Origin: a virus
IMG/VR virus record: IMGVR_UViG_3300015262_000014
Span: 1 to 52,465 of that record
Direction: 5' to 3' (one strand)
Length of the DNA: 52,465 nucleotides
In this document: positions 17,153-25,935 of the stretch, piece by piece
How positions within the stretch are numbered: the first letter of the stretch is position 1
How the letters are laid out: every line of letters begins with the position of its first letter
The notes under the pieces: generated by a model
The model's input: only the letters and a program-made list of their open reading frames with translations
What the model was told of the DNA's origin: nothing
The model's database searches: none
Translations under genes and position numbers: made by a program

Positions 17153-18040
17153 TTACGCTGGACCGTTGCCGGGCGGCAAAATGATGCCCTGCTCAATCGG
17201 CCGCCTGGTTTCGATGTACAGCAGGGGCATGTGAATCAAAGTGCCAGATCTGCCGGTGAGAATTTTTCTCTCCATTGGCATACCGGGATTACCAGGAACG
17301 TAAAGGCGGCTACCTGCAGTTGAACCGTCATATCGAGTGAAATAGCCCGTGCCAATTGAGCTGACCAACACCCACTCGTTGCGAGTAGTGCTGCTGAACC
17401 CGTCGCTTCCATACCAGTGTTCGAAGTATTGATCCCTAGTCATCTGGTCACGGCCGTTATACAACCAGGAGCCGCCAGAGCGCTTGTAACTCACTGCGTT
17501 ATTTCCCGAATCGAAGACAACCTCCGGGCCGGGTTTCCAGACGCGAACGCCATGAGACTCGCCGGAAATGTAACCACCAGACGAGACCACGAGAAACTCA
17601 CACATCGAGTCCCGCAGTCGATTGTAAATCTGTGCCGAAGAGGAGCCGCCGCCAGGCAAGTGGATTACCGTGAAGGCGATAACCACACCGGTCCAGGCTC
17701 CTGGGGCGCCTGTTGCAGCGCAGTAAGCAATGCACGTCGGCGACTCCGATCTAACCCCTCGAGGTCGAGCAAAAACTAATGGCGGTGTCACACTGGTTGA
17801 GGTACCGAAGAAGGAATATTCAAAAAAAATACCCTCCCCACCAATCGCTCCCTCATCTTTCCAAAGCTGCACATCGTGCCAACCGCCGTTAGAGACAGCG
17901 CCTGCATCTTCGCCAAACGCAATAAATATGGGATTGTTCTCGTCGACTGCGAGATTGCCCCAATCGTTTTTCACCCTAAAGCCAGTGCTCACGACGATAC
18001 CCCTAAGATCAAATAGCAGGACACCGGCGCAGCGGACCAT
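17153..18040 (-). CDS. tail-associated protein, probable fibre component
   Basis: The protein has 295 residues and is rich in Gly, Ser and aromatic residues (for example RVWKPGPEVVFDSGNNAVSY), typical of beta-sheet tail proteins. The start at 18040 lies 52 bases inside the preceding gene and has GAGGGGAA upstream, so the overlap seems genuine. No enzymatic motif is visible. It sits between the tail-tip-like gene and the SGNH fibre, suggesting a host-recognition accessory. Confidence 0.6.
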   Translation of the reverse strand: MVRCAGVLLFDLRGIVVSTGFRVKNDWGNLAVDENNPIFIAFGEDAGAVSNGGWHDVQLWKDEGAIGGEGIFFEYSFFGTSTSVTPPLVFARPRGVRSESPTCIAYCAATGAPGAWTGVVIAFTVIHLPGGGSSSAQIYNRLRDSMCEFLVVSSGGYISGESHGVRVWKPGPEVVFDSGNNAVSYKRSGGSWLYNGRDQMTRDQYFEHWYGSDGFSSTTRNEWVLVSSIGTGYFTRYDGSTAGSRLYVPGNPGMPMERKILTGRSGTLIHMPLLYIETRRPIEQGIILPPGNGPA

Positions 18041-18264
18041 CGAAGTGAGTTCCCCTCTCTGACCACCAGCGGGACGGGTTGCAAGCCCACGTTTTGTGCC
18101 GGCATTAGGTGAATGTCGAAATTGAGACCGGCGTATGGTGTTAGGTCCATGACACCGGCCACGTTGGACTGTGTCTTGATGAACTCTGTTTTACGAATGG
18201 TCCTCACGGTGCTGTCGAAAGTAATCTGCTTATTTTTGTCGAAGCAGCGGATGACAAAAGTCAT
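17989..18264 (-). CDS. small tail-associated protein (91 aa)
   Basis: It begins MTFVIRCFDKNKQITFDSTV and is predicted beta-rich. It overlaps the tail-tip-like gene by 4 bases and the following gene by 52 bases. No known motif was recognised. The position indicates a tail-fibre accessory or chaperone. Confidence 0.6.
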   Translation of the reverse strand: MTFVIRCFDKNKQITFDSTVRTIRKTEFIKTQSNVAGVMDLTPYAGLNFDIHLMPAQNVGLQPVPLVVREGNSLRWSAAPVSCYLILGVSS

Positions 18265-20024
18265 TGCAGCATCTCCCCAATCTCAATCCGCAAGTCGCCG
18301 CTGCTGTCGTACCAGTGCTGATAACTGTCAGTCATCACCATCCTGGTACCTCCGACGAGACCATTCATAAAAATCCCGCCCTGGGGATCGATTACGAAAC
18401 GCGGCAGCCCACCTGCGCCCAGCTGTGTGCTTACGAGCTGGCCGTAAATCTGGCCGAACCCTATGGTGATGCTTGCCACGTCGATGGCCTCGGCGCGCAG
18501 CTGGCCGCCTACAGTGGTTACCGGAGTGAATCCGTCGTTCGCTGTGAGCTTCCCGATACTGATAGGCCCGATTTGCGCCTGCTGAATGGAGGCCTCCTTG
18601 ACCAACAGCGTGTTGATGTAAACCTTCTCCCCATCAAGCATGAAAGGATTCACATAGTTCGGCCCATGCTGCCCAGGCGTCGCCACCCAAAAGCGATTGG
18701 CCAAGATCGCAAAGTCAGCAACCGTCCCGCTGTTGTAGGCACCAAAACCGCTGATCAGTCCATTTACATCAAGTCGAAGTGTGTACTGGGCAGACAGGCC
18801 CTCGAGCGCAGAAGTATGCGTGCTCAACGTCTGTTCAATTGCCGCTGACTGATCGTTGAGGTTGGTTTGTAGGGTTGTGATTGCACGGGCAGTCGCTTCG
18901 AACTCGTTGACGATGGCTTGCTGGTCGCTCACATAAATCGCGTCCGTGTTATCCATCCGCGCTACCAGGCTCTGCATGTTGCGCACCTGCGTTTCCAGGG
19001 CGCTGGCGAAGGTCTCGCTGTATCCCGTAAGCACCGCCTCTGCTGTTTCGAGACGAGAAGACATTCCGTTAAGCGCTTGGGTGGCAGCGTCCTGCAAAGT
19101 AATACGCGCCGAGCGCTCGCCGACGATATCGGCCTGGGCCTTACCGACGCTGACCTGCATCAGGTCGATTTGATGGGCGATTGCCTGCTGATCGGAGGTA
19201 ATGACTTCCTGCAACTGCGTGATAGCCGCCTTCACGTCTTCGCCGGTCTGCACCCGAATATCGGTGATTTGCCGGCGGATCTGGACGTTGTCGTCATCGC
19301 GCAGGAATCGCTCAGCGGACGTCAGAAGCCTCGCCGACTGTGCGGCAGCATCCAGCATTGCTATCGTCTGATTCAGCCCTTCCAGGTCGATGGCTTTCGC
19401 CAGCGCTTTCGCCAGCTCGCTCTGACTGGTCTGGCTGGTGATCAGCTTGAGCAGATACTCGATATCGAGTTGCGCCTCGATGGCGGTGCCGGCCGGGCTG
19501 TTTGGAGGCCCCTCAATGCCCGAGGTGGAAACCCAGGTGATCCAGTAGAAATACACTTTCCCTCTCTTGGGATCGTTGGGGTCTACCGCATCGCCTCGAA
19601 TTGGGTCGCTGTACATCATGCCCGTGGCGCGGCTGATCTGCGTCGCCTGACCGAAGTTATCGGTTTCACTGCGGTAAATGTTGGTCAGCGAGTGGTTTCG
19701 ATAGAGCTTGTAGGGGTTATCCCAGGTCAGGGTGTTCATGCCGAACACACCAGCACCTTGGAACCCCACAGGGGCAGGCGGTATTGCCCGGTCTGGCACG
19801 CCAGGGCTTGGAACCAATCCGCCGTTACCACCTGGCTTCCAGCCTGGCCGGAGCGTGAACGCACCGCTTTCCAGCAAATCCCGGTAGGTCAGCTTCTTGT
19901 CGAGGCCATTCCCGCGATTACCCTCGCCCGTCTCAATGATTTCAGTCAGAGCACTGAAAAACGGGCGCAACTCCGCCGAAACCTTGCTGCTGGGTGCAGG
20001 AAGGCTTGAGCGTTTTGTCGTCAT
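18261..20024 (-). CDS. tail-tip protein with DUF1983 (gpJ-like) domain
   Basis: The protein has 587 residues. An N-terminal region with fibronectin-like text (GVFGMNTLTWDNP, 'FYWITWVSTSGIEGPPN') is followed by a ~230-residue coiled coil. It ends in the DUF1983 block 'YTLRLDVNGLISGFGAYNSG' with 'FAILANRFWVATP', which is diagnostic of the central region of phage tail-tip/host-specificity proteins. The start overlaps the previous stop (TAATG). It likely links the tail hub to the fibres. Confidence 0.8.
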   Translation of the reverse strand: MTTKRSSLPAPSSKVSAELRPFFSALTEIIETGEGNRGNGLDKKLTYRDLLESGAFTLRPGWKPGGNGGLVPSPGVPDRAIPPAPVGFQGAGVFGMNTLTWDNPYKLYRNHSLTNIYRSETDNFGQATQISRATGMMYSDPIRGDAVDPNDPKRGKVYFYWITWVSTSGIEGPPNSPAGTAIEAQLDIEYLLKLITSQTSQSELAKALAKAIDLEGLNQTIAMLDAAAQSARLLTSAERFLRDDDNVQIRRQITDIRVQTGEDVKAAITQLQEVITSDQQAIAHQIDLMQVSVGKAQADIVGERSARITLQDAATQALNGMSSRLETAEAVLTGYSETFASALETQVRNMQSLVARMDNTDAIYVSDQQAIVNEFEATARAITTLQTNLNDQSAAIEQTLSTHTSALEGLSAQYTLRLDVNGLISGFGAYNSGTVADFAILANRFWVATPGQHGPNYVNPFMLDGEKVYINTLLVKEASIQQAQIGPISIGKLTANDGFTPVTTVGGQLRAEAIDVASITIGFGQIYGQLVSTQLGAGGLPRFVIDPQGGIFMNGLVGGTRMVMTDSYQHWYDSSGDLRIEIGEMLQ

Positions 20025-21640
20025 TAGGTCAACTCAGAGGGTGTGTTTGCAATTTGGATAGAGAAAACTTCTGTCGAGCCGGATGCTTCCACCTGCCATT
20101 CGCGCGCATCCGCGAAACCTGGCGGCAGCCTGAACATCTGGTTACTGCCAATTTCGGCGTCGAGCGCAGTGGTGCCATCGGCGATCACCCGGAACCGAAC
20201 CGGAAACGCCGCCGCCACCACCTTTCCGCAGCTGAAATTCGCCGAACCAGGTGGAAATTCGAATACCTTAGAGCGCCATCGGTAGGTCATCGGCGGCCCG
20301 CCTCGCCACTTGGCAATCGTGCTGCCCTGGATCAGATACAGCGTGGAGGCCGCAATGTCGTAGTAGGAGTTGGCCGCCTGGGCGTCAATAAACTCGATAC
20401 CCTCGCCCGGGGCCAGGGCAAAGCAGCCGCCGTCGTAAAACGCCAGATACCGACCTTCGTATCGGCAGGCATGGATTGATGCGGGATTCAGCGCTTGCCA
20501 CTGCTCCGGCGTCAGCACCCCGTCGGTGATCAGTTGCGGCTCCCCGCCGGACACCGCCACCAACCCCTCAGTCGACGCATAGACTACGTACTCGCCCATA
20601 TCGACCACCGACCCCCTGGACACGCACACACGGTCTGCATCCGGGTCAGCAGCGCTCATCGCCGCAGGCGTTGTGCCGGTAACCAGTCGCGGACGTCCGG
20701 TGGTGGCAACCACCAGCCCGGCGGTGGTGACGCCGATCCCGACTATTTTGTCAGGAAAGGAAATTTGGTAATCAACCGGCCAGGCGTGCGGGTGATACGG
20801 CTCGCAAAAGCACAGCGTGTTGTCGAAGAACCCGGCAAATATGCCGTTTGGCATCTCGACCAGGCCGACCATCGCCGGATCAGGCATATCCCAGGTGAGC
20901 GACGGGCAGGCAATACCCAGTTCATCGCTGTTCACGTCGTCCACCCAACTGCCCTGGGCCACAGGGAAGTCAGCCAAATACAGGAATTCACCGCCGCTTT
21001 CCGACCTGTAGAGCCGCTTGGTAACGATGTTGTACGGCCCGTCGGGCGACGGCGGCAGTTGAACGTTGACTTTCCCAGGCAACTGGTCGCCCGCGCCGTC
21101 CCAGCGGTTGATGATGTTCGACGCAGGGCTAGGCGGCCCTTCTTCGCCATAGGCTGAAACATAGGTCACCACATACGTCGCTCCCACGGTGGTGGTGGGC
21201 GGTGCTTCACCGCCGGCTGGCTCTGTCACCAATGGCGCGCTGACCGGAGCAGGGATGCCCAGCCGATAAAACCCGGATGGGTATGGCCCAGCGCCCTGAG
21301 TGGCGACACCGATGGGGGCCATCTTGGGAAACGAGTCGCCGGTCCAGTACACCCGCGACCAAGCATCCTTCGCGAGGGGGCTTTTTGCTGCATTGACCTG
21401 CTGGCCATCGCCCCAGGCAAACCAGAACCCGGCGCCGTTGTTACCGAATGGGTACCGGTAGATGGATGACGGATTGATCACGCCGACAATCCCAAGCACG
21501 GGCAGCGGCGCATTTTCAGCCCGCAGCGAACCCTTGCGCAGATTTACGTTGCGGGCCGCCTGGGCATTGGTGGGCTGCAAGAGACGCGGAGTCAGCGCTG
21601 GCAGCTCACCCTTGAAAGACGTGATCGCAATCGATGTCAT
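20024..21640 (-). CDS. podovirus tail hub / stabilisation-type protein
   Basis: The protein has 538 residues starting MTSIAITSFKGELPALTPRL. The N-terminus (choose-the-origin 'PTNAQAARNVNLRKGSLRA') and repeated beta motifs with Trp/Tyr/Gly (beta-propeller-like) are typical of the large nozzle protein of podoviruses, analogous to T7 gp12 or the P22 stabilisation protein. It overlaps the preceding gene by 4 bases. Assignment is by position, size and composition. Confidence 0.65.
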   Translation of the reverse strand: MTSIAITSFKGELPALTPRLLQPTNAQAARNVNLRKGSLRAENAPLPVLGIVGVINPSSIYRYPFGNNGAGFWFAWGDGQQVNAAKSPLAKDAWSRVYWTGDSFPKMAPIGVATQGAGPYPSGFYRLGIPAPVSAPLVTEPAGGEAPPTTTVGATYVVTYVSAYGEEGPPSPASNIINRWDGAGDQLPGKVNVQLPPSPDGPYNIVTKRLYRSESGGEFLYLADFPVAQGSWVDDVNSDELGIACPSLTWDMPDPAMVGLVEMPNGIFAGFFDNTLCFCEPYHPHAWPVDYQISFPDKIVGIGVTTAGLVVATTGRPRLVTGTTPAAMSAADPDADRVCVSRGSVVDMGEYVVYASTEGLVAVSGGEPQLITDGVLTPEQWQALNPASIHACRYEGRYLAFYDGGCFALAPGEGIEFIDAQAANSYYDIAASTLYLIQGSTIAKWRGGPPMTYRWRSKVFEFPPGSANFSCGKVVAAAFPVRFRVIADGTTALDAEIGSNQMFRLPPGFADAREWQVEASGSTEVFSIQIANTPSELT

Positions 21641-22182
21641 GGGAACCTCGGTGTTTTCATCCTTGTGCTGCCGTACTGGTGGCCGGCGAGCGCCTCAGAT
21701 CGAGCATTGGTGCAGAGGGCATAGAACGCTGCCTGATCCATCAGGGCGCGCTGCATGTCGGACCAGGGTTTCTCGGGCATCTTGCGCAGCCAGTACTGGG
21801 CGCCGAGCATCAACGCCTCACAGTAACGGTCCAGCAGCCAGTCCGGGGGCACCGCCAAAGTGGAGCCAAACGTGGGCCGCACGACCACATCAGCGGTCAG
21901 CCCCGAAGGGCCACCGGTGACAATGACAGTGTCCGGCGAAGGCTGGAACACTTGGCAATATGCAGGCCGACCATCCTGATACAGCGCCTGGATGCGGATA
22001 GGCTCCAAGCCGGGCCCGGCGGTGATCTGCTGCTCACCATCGGACAGCTGAATTCTGACTTTCCAAGCCGGCACCTCAGTGCACAGCTCGCGCAGCGCCC
22101 AGGCCACACCGTCACGGATAGAAGCGATTAACACCCCCGGCACGTTTGGCAGGATCTGGTCGACCAGCTGGCTCACGTTCAT
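21637..22182 (-). CDS. phage tail/head-completion protein, unknown (181 aa)
   Basis: It starts MNVSQLVDQILPNVPGVLIA and contains 'WLLDRYCEALMLGAQYWLRK', a helical segment commonly seen in proteins next to the podovirus adaptor. It is translationally coupled on both sides by 4-base overlaps. It is likely a head-tail joining or tail-tube component; this is inference from order. Confidence 0.6.
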   Translation of the reverse strand: MNVSQLVDQILPNVPGVLIASIRDGVAWALRELCTEVPAWKVRIQLSDGEQQITAGPGLEPIRIQALYQDGRPAYCQVFQPSPDTVIVTGGPSGLTADVVVRPTFGSTLAVPPDWLLDRYCEALMLGAQYWLRKMPEKPWSDMQRALMDQAAFYALCTNARSEALAGHQYGSTRMKTPRFP

Positions 22183-22877
22183 TGCTGCAGTACCTGTTGT
22201 TGGGACGTGGCGGCGACCGGCAGAGGGCCAAGCATGCGATCTGTCTGCACTTTCATGCCCAGGGCAGCCTGGAACATCTGGAAGTGCATCGTTGCGCGGT
22301 TGAGGTTGGCCGCGTGTTCGGCGTCTTTCGCGTAGGCCCTGGAGAGGATGTAATCCACCAGCACCGGCGCAAACGAGTCATCCAGGCGGATCTTTTCAGC
22401 GGCGGAGTCGGTGGCCATCGCCTGGGCGTGCGGGTCTGGTACCGACGAGTAGATGATCTCCAGTTTGCTGGTGGCCATTGCCGGCGGGTAGACATAAAAC
22501 TGGCGCGGTGCCGCCTCGTCGAAGATGTATTGCTCGATCTCTTCAACCTGTTGCTCGGCATGCCACCGGCGCCTGGTTGAGTCGATAGCGCCTCGGGTCG
22601 TGAGAATCACACTCAGCCCACCGCCCGCGGGGGTGATGTTACGCACCACCTCCAGCAGGCGCAGGCCGCCCTCGGGGATGGATTGCCTGGTGCCCGGGGC
22701 GCAAGTAATTTCGGCCGTGACAGAACTGGCATTGGGCTTGATGTTGCAAATTGCCGCATACCCTTCATTCAGCCAATCCAGCAGCTCGGTGTTTGCCCAC
22801 CGGGTGCCGTTGGAAGTGACTTCCTGCAGGATCTTTTTGGCGCGGGTCAGGATGTTGCCTACAGTCGTCACGGCCAC
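22179..22877 (-). CDS. head-tail adaptor protein (DUF6682-like, T7 gp11-like)
   Basis: The protein has 232 residues with N-terminus 'VGNILTRAKKILQEVTSNGT', then 'WANTELLDWLNEGYAAICNI' and later 'DDSFAPVLVDYILSRAYAKD'. This is the familiar layout of podovirus adaptor or tubular-A proteins: an N-terminal helix pair, a beta insertion and a final long helix. It would form the ring below the portal. The position just after the capsid genes agrees. Confidence 0.75.
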   Translation of the reverse strand: MAVTTVGNILTRAKKILQEVTSNGTRWANTELLDWLNEGYAAICNIKPNASSVTAEITCAPGTRQSIPEGGLRLLEVVRNITPAGGGLSVILTTRGAIDSTRRRWHAEQQVEEIEQYIFDEAAPRQFYVYPPAMATSKLEIIYSSVPDPHAQAMATDSAAEKIRLDDSFAPVLVDYILSRAYAKDAEHAANLNRATMHFQMFQAALGMKVQTDRMLGPLPVAATSQQQVLQQ

Positions 22878-22880
22878 GTT

Positions 22881-23561
22881 TTACACCTCTTGCATGTAGG
22901 AGAGTTTCGCCAGCTCGGTAGTCCATACGAACTCGCAGCCGGTCCTGGTGTTGCGCAGCAGACGATTGCCGGTGACCGGCACCGAACGCTCCTCCTCGTC
23001 GACGTCGTCGAGGTCAGGCGCCTGGGCCTCGGCCAAAGCAGAGGCTGTTGGCGGGTCGCCTGCTACCAACTTCATGTTGATGCCTGAGATGCTGGCATCG
23101 CGCACAAGCGCCTCGGGCAGATACACCTGACCGTCCTCGCCGTTCACGGTGACAGGCCCGACGTGACGCCCGGGGCCAGGGTCGGCTGCGACCTGCACAG
23201 TCTCAACAGCAGCAGTTTGGGCAGCGGCGGCGTCGCCGGCTGGTTGGTCGCCCTCCGCCGCTTGATCAGCACCATCACCCGATGCCGCGTGCGCAGCGGA
23301 GTCAGTACCGGCTACAGGATCGCCGGTAGTCTTGGGATCAGCGAGGCCAGCAGTGCCGGCATTGCCAGGTTTCAGATCAGGGTTCGGCGCGTTTGAGTCG
23401 TCGGCTTCATCAGCCAGGGCCTTTTCGAGCCCTGCTAGCAGTTCGGAGCGTAGTGTGTCCTCGCTCTTGCGTTGATCTGCCTTCAAGCCCAGATCTTTGA
23501 GCATTTCCAGCAAACCGTCTTTGTCGGCTGTTTTTGCCTTTTCAATCAATTCGCGAATCAT
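22881..23561 (-). CDS. acidic Ala/Asp-rich phage protein (226 aa)
   Basis: The ATG at 23561 (MIRELIEKAKTADKDGLLEM) has GGAG 7 bases upstream, so it is preferred over one 21 bases earlier. Residues ~50-125 are a disordered stretch of Ala, Asp, Gly and Pro. The N-terminus is helical and the C-terminus compact. The function is not recognised. It lies after the terminator that follows the capsid gene, so it is probably made in smaller amounts. Confidence 0.65.
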   Translation of the reverse strand: MIRELIEKAKTADKDGLLEMLKDLGLKADQRKSEDTLRSELLAGLEKALADEADDSNAPNPDLKPGNAGTAGLADPKTTGDPVAGTDSAAHAASGDGADQAAEGDQPAGDAAAAQTAAVETVQVAADPGPGRHVGPVTVNGEDGQVYLPEALVRDASISGINMKLVAGDPPTASALAEAQAPDLDDVDEEERSVPVTGNRLLRNTRTGCEFVWTTELAKLSYMQEV

Positions 23562-23577
23562 GGTTTTCTCCGAGAAA

Positions 23578-23602
23578 AGCAAAAAGCGGCCAGGCGGCCG
23601 CT
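23578..23602 (-). terminator. terminator downstream of the major capsid gene
   Basis: On the minus strand AGCGGCC-GCCT-GGCCGCT is followed by TTTTTGCTTTT. The strong hairpin lies 23 bases after the capsid stop and would give a highly expressed capsid transcript with read-through to tail genes. Confidence 0.8.
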
Positions 23603-23624
23603 TATGGTGTGGAGATGAGGGTGA

Positions 23625-24563
23625 TCAGCGGCTGCAGTACAGGTTGCCGATCGCTTTCGGGTCGATGACGCCGGAACCGAACACGTTCAAACCACGAACG
23701 AGTTTCCCGAAGTCGTTCGGGTTCGGCAGGGTTTCCATTTGGGTCATCTGGCTGGCAAAGGTGAGGCCTTTCTTGTGACCGAACATCACGTTGCTGGCCT
23801 TCTTGGTGGCCGCGACATCATCCACTGCTGTGGTGTTGTTGCTGATGAACACGGTGAAACGATCGAGCATGCCGACCTTGCCGTTGCGGAAGACCGAAGT
23901 GGAATCGCCCATAATGCTGGCGTCGCGCAAATCGGACTTTTTCAGCATGCCGTTCATCCAAGCAGGCAGAACGACCCAGCGGCCTTGCTCGGGAACGTTT
24001 TGCTCGTCGAGAACGGTGCCGCAGTCCACCAACACATCCAGGATGTTGTCCTTGGTGATCTGCACAGGTGCGCCAGCTTTGCCGAGGTTGATGCCGCCAG
24101 ACTTTGCGCCGGCGTTGTCGCCGCGGTTGGCCGCTGCAGCGTCGGCGTAGTGGCGGTTCAGCAGTTGGGTGTCGATAGCCACCTTCATCTGCTCACCGCC
24201 GTCGGTGCTGAACTCGTCCATCAGCTTGATATCGGCCTGGTAAGCATCGACGTCGTTCACCTCGAACGCGAAGTACTTGCCCTGGTCAATCTGCAGCTGC
24301 ACCTTGTCACTTACCGGCTTTTCGTAAGTAACGCCGCCGCCGATCACGTAGTCCTTGATGACAATCGACGGTACGGTGCGGATGTTGATGGTGTCGCCTT
24401 GGTTCTTGATTTCGCCCTCATAGTCGGTGTTTGCGATCTCACCGAATACGGTTGCGGCGTACAGCTTCTGCACCAACTTGCCGGACCAGAGCGCCGGGAT
24501 GAAACCCGATGCACTGGTCGAGCTGTAGTTTGGATGCCCTGGGGCGCGTGCTGGACCTGCCAT
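23625..24563 (-). CDS. major capsid protein
   Basis: The protein has 312 residues, with TAGGAG before the ATG. Conserved text includes 'FIPALWSGKLVQKLYAATVF', 'NTDYEGEIKNQGDTINIRTV' and the C-terminal 'TLPNPNDFGKLVRGLNVFGS', which together are typical of the HK97-fold coat proteins of this podovirus group. It is preceded by the scaffold gene and followed by its own terminator. It self-assembles into the capsid with the scaffold. Confidence 0.88.
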   Translation of the reverse strand: MAGPARAPGHPNYSSTSASGFIPALWSGKLVQKLYAATVFGEIANTDYEGEIKNQGDTINIRTVPSIVIKDYVIGGGVTYEKPVSDKVQLQIDQGKYFAFEVNDVDAYQADIKLMDEFSTDGGEQMKVAIDTQLLNRHYADAAAANRGDNAGAKSGGINLGKAGAPVQITKDNILDVLVDCGTVLDEQNVPEQGRWVVLPAWMNGMLKKSDLRDASIMGDSTSVFRNGKVGMLDRFTVFISNNTTAVDDVAATKKASNVMFGHKKGLTFASQMTQMETLPNPNDFGKLVRGLNVFGSGVIDPKAIGNLYCSR

Positions 24564-24610
24564 GGTGTAGCTCCTATTTCCTGACGCCTCGCGGCGTTAC
24601 AGAGCGCGTG

Positions 24611-25552
24611 CTATCGCGAAATGCGACCGTTTGCTACCGCGTCTGAGATGTCCTGTTCAATCGCAGTCGCCTCGGCTTTCGTGTACCGCTTGCCCAGCGC
24701 CACATCCTTGTAGAACTCGTTGATTTCAGCATTGCTCCACCACTTGCCCTCCGCCGGCGGCGTAGGATCGGTGCGAGTGGAGCGTGGCTGAACGTTTTCC
24801 GGTGGGATGGTGCGATCTGGGTTCGGTGCTGCCGGTGCGGGCTGCGCGTCTTTGAAGGCCTGAAACAGCGCGGCGACGCGGTATGCGTCGTTGGCTGTCT
24901 GGGCCTCGATCAAAAGCTGCTGCCGCTCTTTGCCGGTGAACGTGTCCATGTGGCTGAGCCACTCATGGAACGCGGGCAATCCGTTGATCTCAACAGCGTC
25001 AGGAATGCGCTGAATCAGTTGCCGGAAGAACTCTTCCTGCGCTTGCTCGGCTTTTTCCTGCTCGCTTTGCTGGGTTTTATGCTTCAGCCCCTCGAGTTCG
25101 GTTTTGATCGACTCCAGTTCCGTGGGATTGGCGCCAGAAGCCTGGCCACCAGCCACTCGCTGGATAAGTGCTATGAGGTCCGGCCCGTAGCTTTCAATTT
25201 CCTCGGGGGTCAGATCCGACACTGCGCGCTGCACCGCATTGCCTGCGGGCTGCTGCGCTTTCGCCAGTTCTGCGGTCAGTCGGGACAATTCTTGTTGCAA
25301 CGCGGGTACTTCAGCGTTGTATTTCCCTTGCATGACCTTGAAGCGTTGCTCCCAGTAATCAGCACCATCGTTACGGGCGGCGGGGGCCGGGTCCGTTTTG
25401 GCGGGTGCTTGTTGGTCTGAGATCACCGGCGCATTTGGATCTGCTGCCGGAGCCGCATCTGGTGCGGGGTTCTCGGCAGGCTTATTCAGCGCTTCCTGAA
25501 TAGCCGTTGCTTCATCGATTTGCGCCTGTACGTTGCGGGGTAGCGTGCTCAT
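24611..25552 (-). CDS. capsid scaffolding protein
   Basis: The protein has 313 residues. The ATG at 25552 has AAGGAG nine bases upstream; the longer frame lacks support. It is acidic and helical, with coiled-coil text (ALQQELSRLTAELAKAQQ and 'LESIKTELEGLKHKTQQSEQ') and a conserved C-terminal patch near 'WWSNAEINEFYKDVALGKRY'. It lies immediately before the capsid gene, the usual place of a podovirus scaffold. Confidence 0.85.
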   Translation of the reverse strand: MSTLPRNVQAQIDEATAIQEALNKPAENPAPDAAPAADPNAPVISDQQAPAKTDPAPAARNDGADYWEQRFKVMQGKYNAEVPALQQELSRLTAELAKAQQPAGNAVQRAVSDLTPEEIESYGPDLIALIQRVAGGQASGANPTELESIKTELEGLKHKTQQSEQEKAEQAQEEFFRQLIQRIPDAVEINGLPAFHEWLSHMDTFTGKERQQLLIEAQTANDAYRVAALFQAFKDAQPAPAAPNPDRTIPPENVQPRSTRTDPTPPAEGKWWSNAEINEFYKDVALGKRYTKAEATAIEQDISDAVANGRISR

Positions 25553-25646
25553 TGATCGTATTCTCCTTGGGTAGAGCCGGCAGGTCCGGGCTTCTGGGTG
25601 TGCTACTGGTTCCGGGCACTTGGCCGAATGACCGGAGAGTGGCCAC

Positions 25647-25677
25647 AAAAAAACCGCCTCAAGTTGGGCGGCTTTTT
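25647..25677 (-). terminator. terminator between the portal block and the scaffold
   Basis: Read on the minus strand, GCCGCC-CAACTTGA-GGCGGT is followed by seven T. It sits 7 bases beyond the stop at 25684 and about 95 bases before the scaffold start. The scaffold/capsid pair therefore probably has its own promoter within 25553-25646. Confidence 0.8.
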
Positions 25678-25683
25678 CTGTAG

Positions 25684-25935
25684 CTACTGGATAGGCCGCG
25701 AGGTGCTTGCCTGGATTCGCTCAAGCATCTCGCGGGATTCTTCAAACGTCTTGATCAGCTCCCTGGCCAGGCTCGCCCTGCCCTGGGCCCTGAATAAACC
25801 CTCCAGGTTGTTCACCCCCTCCAGGCTCTGCTGCGCCTCCATCAAATGACTGCTCAGTATCTCCTTGAGGTGCTTCCATTCCGGGCTGTTGGTCAGATTG
25901 ACCAGGGCTTGCCACTGTTGGTTGCTGGGTTTCAT
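25684..25935 (-). CDS. small phage protein overlapping the portal C-terminus (83 aa)
   Basis: It starts MKPSNQQWQALVNLTNSPEW; the ATG at 25935 has GGAG three bases upstream (short spacing). Balanced helices (ILSSHLMEAQQSLEGVNNLE, 'GLFRAQGRASLARELIKTFE') look like a conserved podovirus protein found after the portal. It shares 194 bases with the portal gene in another frame, where the portal reads only as low-complexity Gly/Gln/Pro. Function is unknown. Confidence 0.6.
   Translation of the reverse strand: MKPSNQQWQALVNLTNSPEWKHLKEILSSHLMEAQQSLEGVNNLEGLFRAQGRASLARELIKTFEESREMLERIQASTSRPIQ

Noticed and set aside
15320-18264. Diversity-generating retroelement acting on the tail-fibre genes, as in Bordetella podoviruses
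   Set aside because: No reverse-transcriptase gene or template/variable repeat pair is visible anywhere in the window.
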